This document shows, piece by piece, positions 17,568 to 24,409 of a stretch of 64,000 nucleotides of DNA (positions are counted from its first letter, which is position 1; every line of letters begins with the position of its first letter). The position numbers and the translations under genes are program-made. The DNA comes from CAVYUC01 sp963771595 (lineage in GTDB: Bacteria; Bacteroidota; Bacteroidia; Bacteroidales; Prolixibacteraceae), in assembly GCA_963771595.1 (NCBI GenBank), contig CAVYUC010000003.1:1-64000 (forward strand), given 5' to 3'. The notes beneath the pieces are model-generated. The model saw only the letters and a program-made list of their open reading frames with translations, was not told the DNA's origin and searched no databases.

Positions 17568-17875
17568 AATAATTTTCCTTTTTTATCAATATCCATATAA
17601 ACTGATCCGTATTCATCCTTATAAAAGTCGTATTCACTTTTTGAAGGAACAAGGATGTCTTTTGCGATGGGGATGCCTTTTAACAATTTTCGGGCTTTTC
17701 TTTTTTCTTCAATTTTTGATTTTACCTTTTCCTTCACTATACAAATATCTATATCGCTGTTTTCTGTTGGATCTCCATACGCATAACTGCCAAATAAAAT
17801 AATTTTGATCGGTTTAAGCGGTTTTAACCGTTTGACAATTTCGTTACCCAATTCGCTTATATGCTGACGATTCAT
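17552..17875 (-). CDS. Nucleotidyltransferase domain protein
   Basis: 107 residues. IKIILFGSYAYGDPTENSDIDICIV contains GS-x10-DxD of the minimal nucleotidyltransferase fold (quoted in two overlapping halves: LFGSYAYGDPTENSDID and SDIDICIV). A basic helix KVKSKIEEKRKARKLL follows, then KDILVPSKSEYDFYK. It is the upstream gene of an overlapping pair with the HEPN gene at 17148-17567. TATATTTG at 17892-17899 on the minus strand is a possible -7 element. Confidence 0.85.
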   Translation of the reverse strand: MNRQHISELGNEIVKRLKPLKPIKIILFGSYAYGDPTENSDIDICIVKEKVKSKIEEKRKARKLLKGIPIAKDILVPSKSEYDFYKDEYGSVYMDIDKKGKLLWSNI

Positions 17876-17943
17876 TATGTTTTCTTTTTTTCAAATATAC
17901 TAAATTTTGATGTTGCAAAGCCCCATCTAACCTCCCCTCTGTT

Positions 17944-17966
17944 GGCGCAGATTTGTAATCTGTGCC
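17944..17966. repeat. REP-like palindrome (solo)
   Basis: GGCGCAGATTTGTAATCTGTG followed by CC is an imperfect palindrome. It matches the termini of the RAYT element and its short derivatives in this window. This copy lies about 85 bp outside the left end of the RAYT element. The rest of the 17876-18049 gap is empty. Confidence 0.7.
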
Positions 17967-18049
17967 TTGTTTTGCAAAAACAAATAAAATTTATTGTAAT
18001 ATTTCGTCAATTCTGTGAATATTATTGTTTTCAGCCTTACAGTCTGAGA

Positions 18050-18690
18050 TACGGATTTGTAATCCGTGCCATTGCTGTAAGCAATATTATTTAACCACAA
18101 TAATATTCAACAAACCTTTCTCCCCGGCATAATCCGCAGCGCTACTATACAAATAATCTTCAGCCCTGAAAACAATGCCTTCTTCTACCGGATTTTGATG
18201 TATGTAATCTATTTTTTCGTCGATTACTTTGTTGCTCCACAATTCTATTGGTTTATTATCTCCTCGCCAAAAACGATTGCCTTCAGTAGTCTTAAATTGT
18301 TGTATTAACCATTCTTTTCTGCTTTCCTGTGGGTTTTCCTGTATTTCTTTAATTATTGCTTTGCTTGTAAATTTCTTATAATCACGAAGAATGTCTTGTA
18401 GCTTATAGCCTTCTTTAGCCCGTATTATCAAGTGTATATGATTGGTCATTACGCACCATGCAAATATCTCAAGCCCTTTGTCTTTTAAACAATAATCGAG
18501 GTTTTCAACCAAAATATTTTTGTATTCGTTACGAGTGAACACATTAACCCAGTTTTGCACGGCAAACGACACAAAATAAATTCCTTCGGGGTTATGAAAT
18601 TTGTACTTTCGGCTCATTGTTTAAACCAATAATAATAAATGTTTTTCAGCCTTAATGGCTGAGGTACGGATTACAAATCCGCACCAGCGG
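18050..18690 (-). mobile_element. RAYT/REP element with terminal palindromes
   Basis: The transposase gene is bracketed by inverted copies of a REP-like palindrome: TACGGATTTGTAATCCGTGCC at about 18050-18070 (given as two parts TACGGATTTGTAATCC and GTGCC) and GGTACGGATTACAAATCCGC at 18664-18683. Short elements elsewhere in the window share both ends: the CAATATTA...TTAA stretch on the left, and the AATAATAAATGTTT...CAGCCTTAATGGCT stretch on the right. That defines the ends of the unit by comparison. Its right end abuts the truncated epimerase. Confidence 0.75.
18087..18617 (-). CDS. REP-associated tyrosine transposase (RAYT)
   Basis: 176 residues of the Y1/IS200-like HuH superfamily. FAWCVMTNHIHLIIRAKEG contains the HIH metal-binding motif, and EKIDYIHQNPVEEGIV has the conserved Tyr and YIxxNPV of RAYT proteins. 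The N-terminus MSRKYKFHNPEGIYFVSFAV is typical. RAYTs cut single-stranded REP hairpins and are thought to spread them. The gene is full-length and lies inside palindromes that recur around it, so it is probably the source of the nearby non-autonomous copies. Domestication rather than high mobility is usual for this family. Confidence 0.9.
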   Translation of the reverse strand: MSRKYKFHNPEGIYFVSFAVQNWVNVFTRNEYKNILVENLDYCLKDKGLEIFAWCVMTNHIHLIIRAKEGYKLQDILRDYKKFTSKAIIKEIQENPQESRKEWLIQQFKTTEGNRFWRGDNKPIELWSNKVIDEKIDYIHQNPVEEGIVFRAEDYLYSSAADYAGEKGLLNIIVVK

Positions 18691-18691
18691 C

Positions 18692-19225
18692 GGCCATCAA
18701 TTCGTTACTTTTTTTTGTAGCAGCATACAAACTTATGGGGTGGTCCACATTATCGCTGGTGCTTAGTGGCATTTTGGTATTGTTGCCATACACGCTGGAG
18801 GAACTTGCATAAGCTAGGTGTTTTATGTTGTGGTGCCGGCATGCTTCGAGAATGTTTATAAAACCTACAATATTGCTGTTAATGTAGGCGTGCGGGTTTT
18901 CCAAACTGTAACGTACACCGGCCTGTGCCGCGAGGTTGCACACCTTGTCGAATTTTTCCTGCTCAAACAGTTGGTTGAGCTGCTTCCGGTCTTCGAGGTT
19001 CATGTGTACAAAGCTGTAGTTGGGGTACGTAGTGCTTTTCACTTTGGTGTGCCATTGTTCCGCTTCCCTACTAATGCCGGTTTCGGCCAGTCGGTCGTAT
19101 TTCAGGTTAACGTCGTAGTAATCGTTAATGTTGTCGATGCCAACTACAGTGTCGCCTCTTTCAAGGAGGCGTTTGGCAAGGTGGAAGCCGATAAAGCCGG
19201 CAGTGCCTGTGATTAAGATTTTCAT
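18692..19225 (-). pseudogene. Truncated UDP-glucuronate 4-epimerase-like paralogue
   Basis: 178 codons closely match the N-terminal half of the epimerase at 14775-15821: GTAGFIGFHLAKRLLERGD, VCNLAAQAGVRYSLENPHAY, ASSSSVYGNNTKM and YAATKKSNELMA. The match stops exactly where the RAYT element's right end begins; the full gene continues with HTYSHLF. The NAD-binding and catalytic Ser/Tyr/Lys region is present, but the sugar-binding half is missing. Codon choice is more GC-rich than in the intact copy. The missing half is not found on the other side of the element, so this is a deletion or recombination, not a simple insertion. Confidence 0.85.
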
Positions 19226-19924
19226 AATTTTTTAAATGCTAAAAGTTGTGAGTTCCCATCGGTCGCTCGTACGAATTATTTAAGTGCTAAAAGTCATGAG
19301 TTTGCCGCGGTCGCTGCGCTCTCTTGCAAAGTCGTGCTACAAAGTTTGTTTGGTGTATGTAAATTCGTGCTCTTAATAACCCCCTTTGTCGGCCAACCCT
19401 GATACCTTACGCTGACCCGTCAAAAGAGCCGGACAGGCATTTCCCCCTAAACCCCTTTGGTCACCTCCCCACGGGCCTTACACTGACCATTTCCCCCTGG
19501 AGGGGAAACAAAGCGGATATTTTTTATTGTTTGTGGTCTCATCAAAGCCTTACAAGACATGTTCAGGCCATTTTTTTTCCTAATGGCATTGTGCTAAAAG
19601 TCGTGGGGCTGCTTCGGTTGCTCGTGCCTCGCTTCCCTCGCAGACTCGTGCTATAAAGTTTATTTTGTGCACGAATGTCCGTGCTCTTAATATTATTTGG
19701 CGCAGGATTCCACGAGGGAGGAACGACCGAAGTGGTCTCATCATAGTACTGCTGTTTTTGTTGAGAACGTCTCTCTCTTTATGGGCACTGTGCTAAAAGT
19801 TGTGAGTTCCTGTCGGGCGTTCTGAATGTGACACTAGTAGCACGATGTTTTTTTATGCAACCCGAAGCCCCTTGCTTTAAGCTTGATGCTAATGCTGATT
19901 TTTGTGCTTTACTACAACCGGACA
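19226..19924. repeat. Non-coding block of GTGCTAAAAGTCGTG-type repeats
   Basis: No protein family is visible on either strand. A unit beginning GTGCTAAAAGTYGTG and often ending in ...CGTGCTCTTA recurs at about 19232, 19285, 19588 and 19789, and again at 21241. Between them lie C-rich segments (19375-19510) and a GCAGGATTCC(A/G)CGAGG...GGTCTCATCATAGT segment (19697-19745). Both have counterparts in the 20828-21394 block. Confidence 0.7.
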
Positions 19925-20275
19925 TCAGCTGTTTTTGATTATTTTTTTCAGGTCGTCATTTAACGCCGGGAGTTCATCGTGTATGATTTGCCAGATAATG
20001 TCAACATTGATTCCAAAATAATGGTGGGCAATAATATTTCTTAATCCATATATTTTTTGCCAATTAATCTGTTGATTTTTATTTTTGAAGTCTTCAGAAA
20101 GTTTTCCAACATTTTCACCAAGAACGATAAAGTTCATCATAATTGCATCAAAATCCCGGTCGTTTTGAAAAAGTTCATCAGGTGATTGATAGTTTTGTGA
20201 ATACCGAAAAATTTTCGCAATGGTTTCGTGCATAGAAAGCAGGATATAGTAATCTTTGTTATGCATAAAGGGCAT
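19925..20275 (-). CDS. hepT: HepT-like HEPN ribonuclease toxin
   Basis: 116 residues with the DUF86/HepT pattern: DYYILLSMHETIAKIFRYS, 'FDAIMMNFIVLGENVGKLS', and near the end WQKIYGLRNIIAHHYFGIN. This contains RX4HxY, the active-site RNase motif (R-NIIA-H-H-Y). HepT is held inactive when its Tyr is oligo-AMPylated by MntA. The start overlaps the mntA gene by 17 bases, the same overlap seen in the broken pair at 24.4-25.2 kb. This copy looks complete and active. Confidence 0.88.
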   Translation of the reverse strand: MPFMHNKDYYILLSMHETIAKIFRYSQNYQSPDELFQNDRDFDAIMMNFIVLGENVGKLSEDFKNKNQQINWQKIYGLRNIIAHHYFGINVDIIWQIIHDELPALNDDLKKIIKNS

Positions 20276-20558
20276 CTTTTAAGATCAGCGGCTTGAAAAT
20301 TGGATTGATCCACTTTTTTGCACAAATGTCAATCTTCCTGTCAAATTTCTTTTTCAGGAAATCTTTTAAATCCTGTTCGATATCGTATAATCCAGGGGTG
20401 TTGGGTTCAAAAACCACTAAAATATCGATATCACTTTCATCGGTTTGTTCGTTTCGTGCAAAAGACCCTATCAGCCCGATTTCAGAACAATGAAACCGAT
20501 TTTTTATATAGGTTTTGTTTTCCTTTAGAAAGTTGACTATTTCTGTTGATGATACCAT
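20259..20558 (-). CDS. mntA: MntA-like nucleotidyltransferase antitoxin
   Basis: About 99 residues from the preferred ATG at 20558 (MVSSTEIVNFLKENKTYI). An upstream ATG at 20615 would add 19 poorly conserved residues. GLIGSFARNEQTDESDIDI has GS-x10-DxD of the MNT fold. LYDIEQDLKDFLKKKFDRKI and the C-terminal ILKDALYA are typical of MntA. It adds AMP to the HepT tyrosine. It lies directly upstream of hepT with a 17-base overlap. Confidence 0.85.
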   Translation of the reverse strand: MVSSTEIVNFLKENKTYIKNRFHCSEIGLIGSFARNEQTDESDIDILVVFEPNTPGLYDIEQDLKDFLKKKFDRKIDICAKKWINPIFKPLILKDALYA

Positions 20559-20634
20559 CCTGTTTTTGCTTTCAGGTAAAGATATGAAATGAGCATGAAT
20601 CTTCAAAACACGCATTGGAATGATTCTTTCCGTA

Positions 20635-20827
20635 GGCGCGGATTTGTAATCCGTGCCTTGTTTTCAGAAAAGCAAACTAACTTTTGGGTTTTGGGGTTTG
20701 TATTTTCGGTTCATTGTTTTTTTGCTTTAAACATATAAATCGAAAACTATTTTCATCCATTTTTATAAATCCGTTCTATTTTCCAGCCTTTGGGGCTGGG
20801 GTACGGATTACAAATCCGCACCAGCGG
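20635..20827. mobile_element. Internally deleted RAYT element (MITE-like) 1
   Basis: The ends are the same inverted REP palindromes as in the RAYT element (20635-20658 and 20801-20827). Inside, on the minus strand, ATG AAC CGA AAA TAC AAA recalls the RAYT start (MNRKYK versus MSRKYK), soon followed by a stop. The rest of the transposase is missing. This is the most diverged of four short copies. Confidence 0.7.
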
Positions 20828-21394
20828 GTTTGCAAGATTCCGCGAGGCCGTAGCGATACCCCCTCTGCCATCCACCCACAGGCATTATCCGTCGGAAGCC
20901 GGACAGGCGCCGGACATCTCTACCCCCTTTGTCGGCCAACCCGCAAGCCTTACGCTGACCCGTCAAAAGAGCCGGACAGGCATTTCCCCCTAAACCCCTT
21001 TGGTCACCTCCCCACGGGCCTTACACTGACATTTCCCCCTGGACCTCTCTGTCCGACCTCCCACTTGCCTTACGCCGGACATCTCTCCTAAAAGGAGAGA
21101 AATAACGGTATTTTTATTTGTTGGGAAAGGATAAGGAACGTTTGATTGTTTGGTGCAGGATTCCGCGAGGACGAAGGACGACGCGGTCTCATCATAGTTC
21201 TGCTGTATTTGTTCAGAACGTTTTCTTTTTTTATGGGCACCGTGCTAAAAGTCGTGAGTTCCCTACGTCCTTCGTCCTCGGGAAGTCGTGCCACGAATGT
21301 TGTTTTGTGCAGGAATTTTCGTACTTCTAAATTTTTTAGGGCAGGATTCCGCGATCCGCCGGCTGGCGGAGAAGTGGTCTCATGCCCCCTGCAC
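20828..21394. repeat. Second non-coding repeat block
   Basis: Shares long segments with 19226-19924. The C-rich part with TTACGCTGACCCGTCAAAAG (20950-20969) matches 19411-19430. The GGTCTCATCATAGT...GGCACCGTGCTAAAAGTCGTGAG part at 21185-21260 matches 19731-19805. GCAGGATTCCGCGA occurs at about 21157 and 21342. Open frames here on both strands reflect base composition and have no family features. Confidence 0.65.
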
Positions 21395-21625
21395 CTATAA
21401 TGTTTTGAAAAGGTCTTTCCATTCCGGATTTTTTTCGTCAATGAGTTTTATCTTTCTGGCTCTGTTTTCGGCCTTCAATTGTCGTTCTCTTTCGCGAGCA
21501 TCTATGATACTGTCGAACTCCTGGAACCAGACCAGTTTGTTGGCATTGTATCGAGCGGTGAAAGCGTTCTTGTATTTCTTTGTTTTATGACTTTCAATCC
21601 TACTTTTCAGGTTGCTTGTTACCCC
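21395..21625 (-). pseudogene. C-terminal fragment of a GIY-YIG nuclease
   Basis: About 76 codons read SNLKSRIESHKTKKYKN, then YNANKLVWFQEF, DARERERQLKAENRARKI and KNPEWKDLF. This matches the second half of small GIY-YIG endonuclease-like proteins, including the REKQLK-type helix and the NPEW ending. The GIY...YIG strands and first part of the fold are missing. The frame runs straight into the terminal palindrome of a short RAYT-derived element, where the first codons come from the element itself. Confidence 0.75.
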
Positions 21626-21627
21626 CG

Positions 21628-21796
21628 CTGGCGCAGATTTGCAATCTGTGCTATTGCCAAAAGGCAATATTACTTAACGATGATCCGCCGTTGGCGTTGT
21701 GGAATTTGTACTTTCTGCTGATTGCTTTAAACCGATAATTTTAAATGTTTTTCAGCCTTAATGGCTGAGGTACGGATTACAAATCCGCACCAGCGG
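21628..21796. mobile_element. Internally deleted RAYT element (MITE-like) 2
   Basis: 169 bp between GCTGGCGCAGATTTGCAATC on the left and GGTACGGATTACAAATCCGC on the right. On the minus strand the first codons of RAYT (SRKYKFHN) are kept, although the ATG has become ATC. They join a few codons from the transposase end region. It abuts the GIY-YIG fragment on one side and a GxxExxY fragment on the other. Confidence 0.8.
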
Positions 21797-21798
21797 CG

Positions 21799-21997
21799 CG
21801 AGGTCTTCAGGTAATTCAAAACCTGTGCTTCGTGGTCACCACACATTTCACGTAAAGCTTTTAATTCAACTATGATGTTTTCATAACAGACAAAATCAGC
21901 AGAATAACGTTTAGTGAGTTTATGATTTTTATAAAAAAACGTTAAGCAATTTTTCTCTTTTATAAGGTATTTTCTGTAATTGAAATTCCAATTCTAA
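21799..21997 (-). pseudogene. GxxExxY-family fragment, copy 1
   Basis: Carries the middle of a GxxExxY-family protein, including YSADFVCYENIIVELKALRE and HEAQVLNYLKTS. It has seven A in the run near 21932 where copy 2 has six, so the frame is broken. Both ends are cut by short RAYT-derived elements. It is otherwise almost identical to the copy 384 bp away. Confidence 0.75.
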
Positions 21998-22011
21998 CCC
22001 CGCTGCCCCCG

Positions 22012-22180
22012 CTGGCGCAGATTTGCAATCTGTGCTATTGCCAAAAGGCAATATTACTTAACGATGATCCGCCGTTGGCGTTGTGGAATTTGTACTTTCT
22101 GCTGATTGCTTTAAACCGATAATTTTAAATGTTTTTCAGCCTTAATGGCTAAGGTACGGATTACAAATCCGCACCAGCGG
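22012..22180. mobile_element. Internally deleted RAYT element (MITE-like) 3
   Basis: Near-identical copy of the element at 21628-21796, with the same inverted terminal palindromes and the same loss of the RAYT start codon (ATC). It arose with the tandem duplication. Confidence 0.8.
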
Positions 22181-22182
22181 CG

Positions 22183-22380
22183 CGAGGTCTTCAGGTAATT
22201 TAAAACCTGTGCTTCGTGGTCACCACACATTTCACGTAAAGCTTTTAATTCAACTATGATGTTTTCATAACAGACAAAATCAGCAGAATAACGTTTAGTG
22301 AGTTTATGATTTTTATAAAAAACGTTAAGCAATTTTTCTCTTTTATAAGGTATTTTCTGTAATTGAAATTCCAATTCTAA
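22183..22380 (-). pseudogene. GxxExxY-family fragment, copy 2
   Basis: About 66 codons: LELEFQLQKIPYKREKLLN, YSADFVCYENIIVELKALRE and HEAQVLNYLKTS, the central and late part of GxxExxY proteins. The N-terminal GxxExxY motif itself and the C-terminal strand are missing. The frame is open and fused to element-derived codons at both ends (22111-22434), but the chimera is unlikely to be functional. Confidence 0.75.
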
Positions 22381-22394
22381 CCCCGCTGCCCCCG

Positions 22395-22562
22395 CTGGCG
22401 CAGATTTGCAATCTGTGCTATTGCCAAAAGGCAATATTACTTAACGATGATCCGCCGTTGGCGTTGTGGAATTTGTACTTTCTGCTCATTGTTTAAACCA
22501 ATAATAATAAATGTTTGTCAGCCTTAATGGCTAAGGTACGGATTACAAATCCGCACCAGCGA
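22395..22562. mobile_element. Internally deleted RAYT element (MITE-like) 4
   Basis: 168 bp with the same inverted ends. On the minus strand the RAYT ATG is kept: MSRKYKFHN, then codons from the deletion junction and a TAG after 23 codons. Its right-hand 80 bp (AATAATAATAAATGTTTG... to the palindrome) is closer to the full RAYT element at 18610-18690 than are copies 2 and 3, linking it directly to that element. Confidence 0.8.
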
Positions 22563-22575
22563 GGCGTTTGCTGGC

Positions 22576-22848
22576 TTAAAAGAGATCGGAATGTGTACCG
22601 GTTCGTGTTAACCAAATTTCTTTTTCCTGAGGATAAATTTTCCAAATGATTAACCAGTCAGGTTTTAAATGGGCTTCCCAATAACCTTCATATCCGCCTG
22701 ATAGTTTGTGCGGCTGGTATTCTTTGGGTAATTGTCCAAATTCTTCAAGCAATCGTATTGATTTTTTGAATTCGTCCATGAGATAACCTCTTTTTTGAAG
22801 TAGTTTAACGTCTTTATTGAACCTGGTGGAGTAAATTAACCTGTACAT
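22576..22848 (-). CDS. YafQ/RelE-type mRNA interferase toxin
   Basis: 90 residues with the RelE-superfamily layout: YSTRFNKDVKLLQKRGY, LRLLEEF-like helix, LPKEYQPHKLSGGYEGYWEAHL with the YafQ 'H.L.G.y.g..e.H' pattern, WLIIWKI and LTRTGTHSDLF ending. The late TGTHSDLF with its His matches the YafQ active-site region. YafQ cleaves mRNA at the ribosome. The start overlaps the antitoxin stop by one base. It begins 14 bp from the end of a RAYT-derived element, and appears intact. Confidence 0.88.
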   Translation of the reverse strand: MYRLIYSTRFNKDVKLLQKRGYLMDEFKKSIRLLEEFGQLPKEYQPHKLSGGYEGYWEAHLKPDWLIIWKIYPQEKEIWLTRTGTHSDLF

Positions 22849-23051
22849 TAAATTCCAAGTTGCTCAAATAAATGGTCAGCGTTATTAGCGGGTTTTCCCT
22901 TTTTACGTTCTACATCGTTGATGGCTTTTTGAGTTTCAAAATTGGGCAAAGCATCTTCAACTATACTCGTTTCAATATTCATTTTCCTGAGCAATTTAGT
23001 GATCAGGTTTTTTTCTTCTTTTGATTTTGGGCGAATTATAATTGTTGTCAT
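22848..23051 (-). CDS. Antitoxin of YafQ-type module
   Basis: 67 residues, polar. It has MTTIIIRPKSKEEKNLITKL as a short strand-helix N-terminus, then a helical middle, and a C-terminus 'NNADHLFEQLGI' of the kind that wraps a RelE-type toxin. It lacks an obvious HTH. Gene order antitoxin-toxin with a one-base overlap is standard. TAACTTTG at 23072-23079 on the minus strand is a plausible -7 element. Confidence 0.75.
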   Translation of the reverse strand: MTTIIIRPKSKEEKNLITKLLRKMNIETSIVEDALPNFETQKAINDVERKKGKPANNADHLFEQLGI

Positions 23052-23071
23052 TTTAATTAGTTATTTCATTT

Positions 23072-23079
23072 CAAAGTTA
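23072..23079 (-). promoter_or_regulatory. Probable -7 element of YafQ-type module
   Basis: Minus-strand TAACTTTG fits TAnnTTTG and lies 20 bases upstream of the antitoxin ATG. The -33 position, 19 bases further, reads GTG (two of three bases). Confidence 0.45.
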
Positions 23080-23096
23080 GTAAATTTTTGGCAAGA

Positions 23097-23162
23097 CTCA
23101 CTGTGCAGGCTTCAAAGTTCGGAGTTCCGGGTTCCGTGTTCCACCGTGTGCATGCCTAAATA
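23097..23162. repeat. Dispersed 66-bp repeat, copy 2
   Basis: Near-identical to 15972-16038, with one visible substitution (CCGTGTGC versus CCGTTTGC). C-rich palindromic DNA follows to about 23255. The rest of the gap to 23293 holds nothing recognisable. Confidence 0.75.
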
Positions 23163-23293
23163 ATGTTGATTTTTATCCCCTGATCCCTGGGGAGTTTGAA
23201 GCCCCGCCTAAACCTCCCCTGATCTATTCAGCCGGACAAGCGGGGGGAGGGATAAGAAATTGCAATAAACTTCATTTCGACATAAGATTTATA

Positions 23294-23380
23294 TCAATTG
23301 ATATTCGGTTCGAGTATATCGGTTTCAATCCATTGCCGGTATTCATTAAAAGCATCGGGGACAAACTCAATACTTCTCAT
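23294..23380 (-). pseudogene. Truncated YoeB/Txe-like toxin remnant
   Basis: 28 codons, MRSIEFVPDAFNEYRQWIE then an unrelated tail and TGA. This matches the first helix-strand of YoeB/Txe toxins (MR.i.F...a..dY..W). The ATG overlaps the antitoxin's TGA as ATGA, the coupling expected of the original pair. The remaining ~55 residues with the catalytic Glu/Arg/His are missing, so the toxin is dead. Confidence 0.6.
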
Positions 23381-23601
23381 ATTAATTCATCGGCTTTCAA
23401 TGAAATCACTTGCTTTTTAGCTTCATATTTTTCTATTCTCTCCTTTAAAACACGGGCGTATTCCGGATTACTTAGAATATAATCTGTTGCATCAGCGGTT
23501 TGTATGCTAATTTCAACTACTTTGTGTGGGAATAGTTTTTTTATTCCTTCAACAAAATCGGGAGGAATTGAATCTGTATTTATTTTTATTGTTGTTTCCA
23601 T
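23377..23601 (-). CDS. Antitoxin-like protein left without its toxin
   Basis: 74 residues: METTIKINTDSIPPDFVEGI, then FPHKVVEISIQTADATDYIL and a charged helical C-terminus EKYEAKKQVISLKADELI. Small acidic-basic proteins of this type precede YoeB/RelE-type toxins in Bacteroidota. It is followed by an ATGA-coupled YoeB remnant, which is the main reason for this call. It may persist as an orphan antitoxin. Confidence 0.6.
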   Translation of the reverse strand: METTIKINTDSIPPDFVEGIKKLFPHKVVEISIQTADATDYILSNPEYARVLKERIEKYEAKKQVISLKADELI

Positions 23602-23714
23602 TGCCTAACTTTTTATCAATTGTATTAAAATGGCTGGTATAATCAAAAAGGCAGATACTGTTTGCTGTAGCATATTTCAGGTTCTAACTTCTATTATTTT
23701 AAAGTTTAACAGGT

Positions 23715-24320
23715 TTAATTTATAGCTGGTTCAAACTTTATTTCAGGAATGATTTTTCGTAGTAAACCGGTAACTGTATTATCAAGATCGGGTTTTGTGT
23801 TGTCTATTTCTACAAAAGGATGTTCCGGCGCTTCAAAAGGGGAAGAGATTCCGGTAAAATGTTTTAATTCTCCTGTCCGTGCTTTTTTATATAATCCTTT
23901 TGGATCGCGTTGCTCGCAGACTTCCAGCGGGGTGTTGACGTAAATCTCCAGGAAATCTTTTTCCCCAATGATTTCGCGTGCCATCCTTCTCATTTTCCTG
24001 GTAGGACTAATAAATGCACAAATGAGGATGATGCCGCAGTTCATAAAAAGCTTGGAAACTTCAGCAATGCGCCGGATGTTTTCCATACGGTCTTCTTCTG
24101 TAAATTTCAGGTTTTTGTTGATGCCTGAACGGACATTGTCGCCATCGAGTATCTGGCAGAAATAGTTGAGTTCGAACAATCGTTTTTCCAACAGGCTGGC
24201 CAGGGTGGTTTTTCCGGAACCGGACAATCCGGTAAACCAGATAACTTTTGCCCGTTGCTTCAGGTAGATTTCCTTTGCCTGGCGATCTTTTATTTTGTCG
24301 AAGGTGGGGTAGATGTTCAT
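23715..24320 (-). CDS. cysC: Adenylylsulfate kinase CysC
   Basis: 201 residues. WFTGLSGSGKTTLASLLEKR holds the Walker A motif. LDGDNVRSGINKNL, AFISPTRKMRRMAR and RDPKGLYKKARTGELKHFTG are the APS-binding and lid motifs of APS kinases, and the ending is also normal. It phosphorylates APS to PAPS, the sulfate donor for sulfonation and assimilation. With the SLC13 permease and cysQ downstream in window terms it forms a sulfate activation group, here interrupted by toxin-antitoxin genes. cysD/cysN are not in the window. Confidence 0.93.
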   Translation of the reverse strand: MNIYPTFDKIKDRQAKEIYLKQRAKVIWFTGLSGSGKTTLASLLEKRLFELNYFCQILDGDNVRSGINKNLKFTEEDRMENIRRIAEVSKLFMNCGIILICAFISPTRKMRRMAREIIGEKDFLEIYVNTPLEVCEQRDPKGLYKKARTGELKHFTGISSPFEAPEHPFVEIDNTKPDLDNTVTGLLRKIIPEIKFEPAIN

Positions 24321-24409
24321 AGATAAGAGTTCAAAGTTTAAAGTTTAGATTACGGTTCCGGGTTCCAAGTTTAAAGATGGGAGCACTGGAGGTCATTCAT
24401 TATCCTGTT

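Larger units (their letters stand above)
21628..22562. repeat. Tandem 384/383-bp repeat: element-fragment-element-fragment-element
   Basis: The string GCGCAGATTTGCAATCTGTG starts at 21631, 22015 and 22398, giving periods of 384 and 383 bp. Each full period is one short RAYT-derived element plus one GxxExxY fragment; a third element closes the array. The copies differ at only a handful of bases (GCTGAG/GCTAAG, AATTCAAA/AATTTAAA, A7/A6), so the duplication is recent, probably unequal exchange between elements. Confidence 0.85.

Noticed and set aside
20684..21441. Several proline/arginine-rich open frames on both strands (up to 135 codons)
   Set aside because: They follow from C-rich repeated DNA; the same sequence recurs out of frame at 19.2-19.9 kb and no family signature is present.
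22111..22434. 107-codon frame as a real gene
   Set aside because: It is a chimera: the first codons come from one RAYT-derived element, the middle from a GxxExxY fragment and the end from another element.
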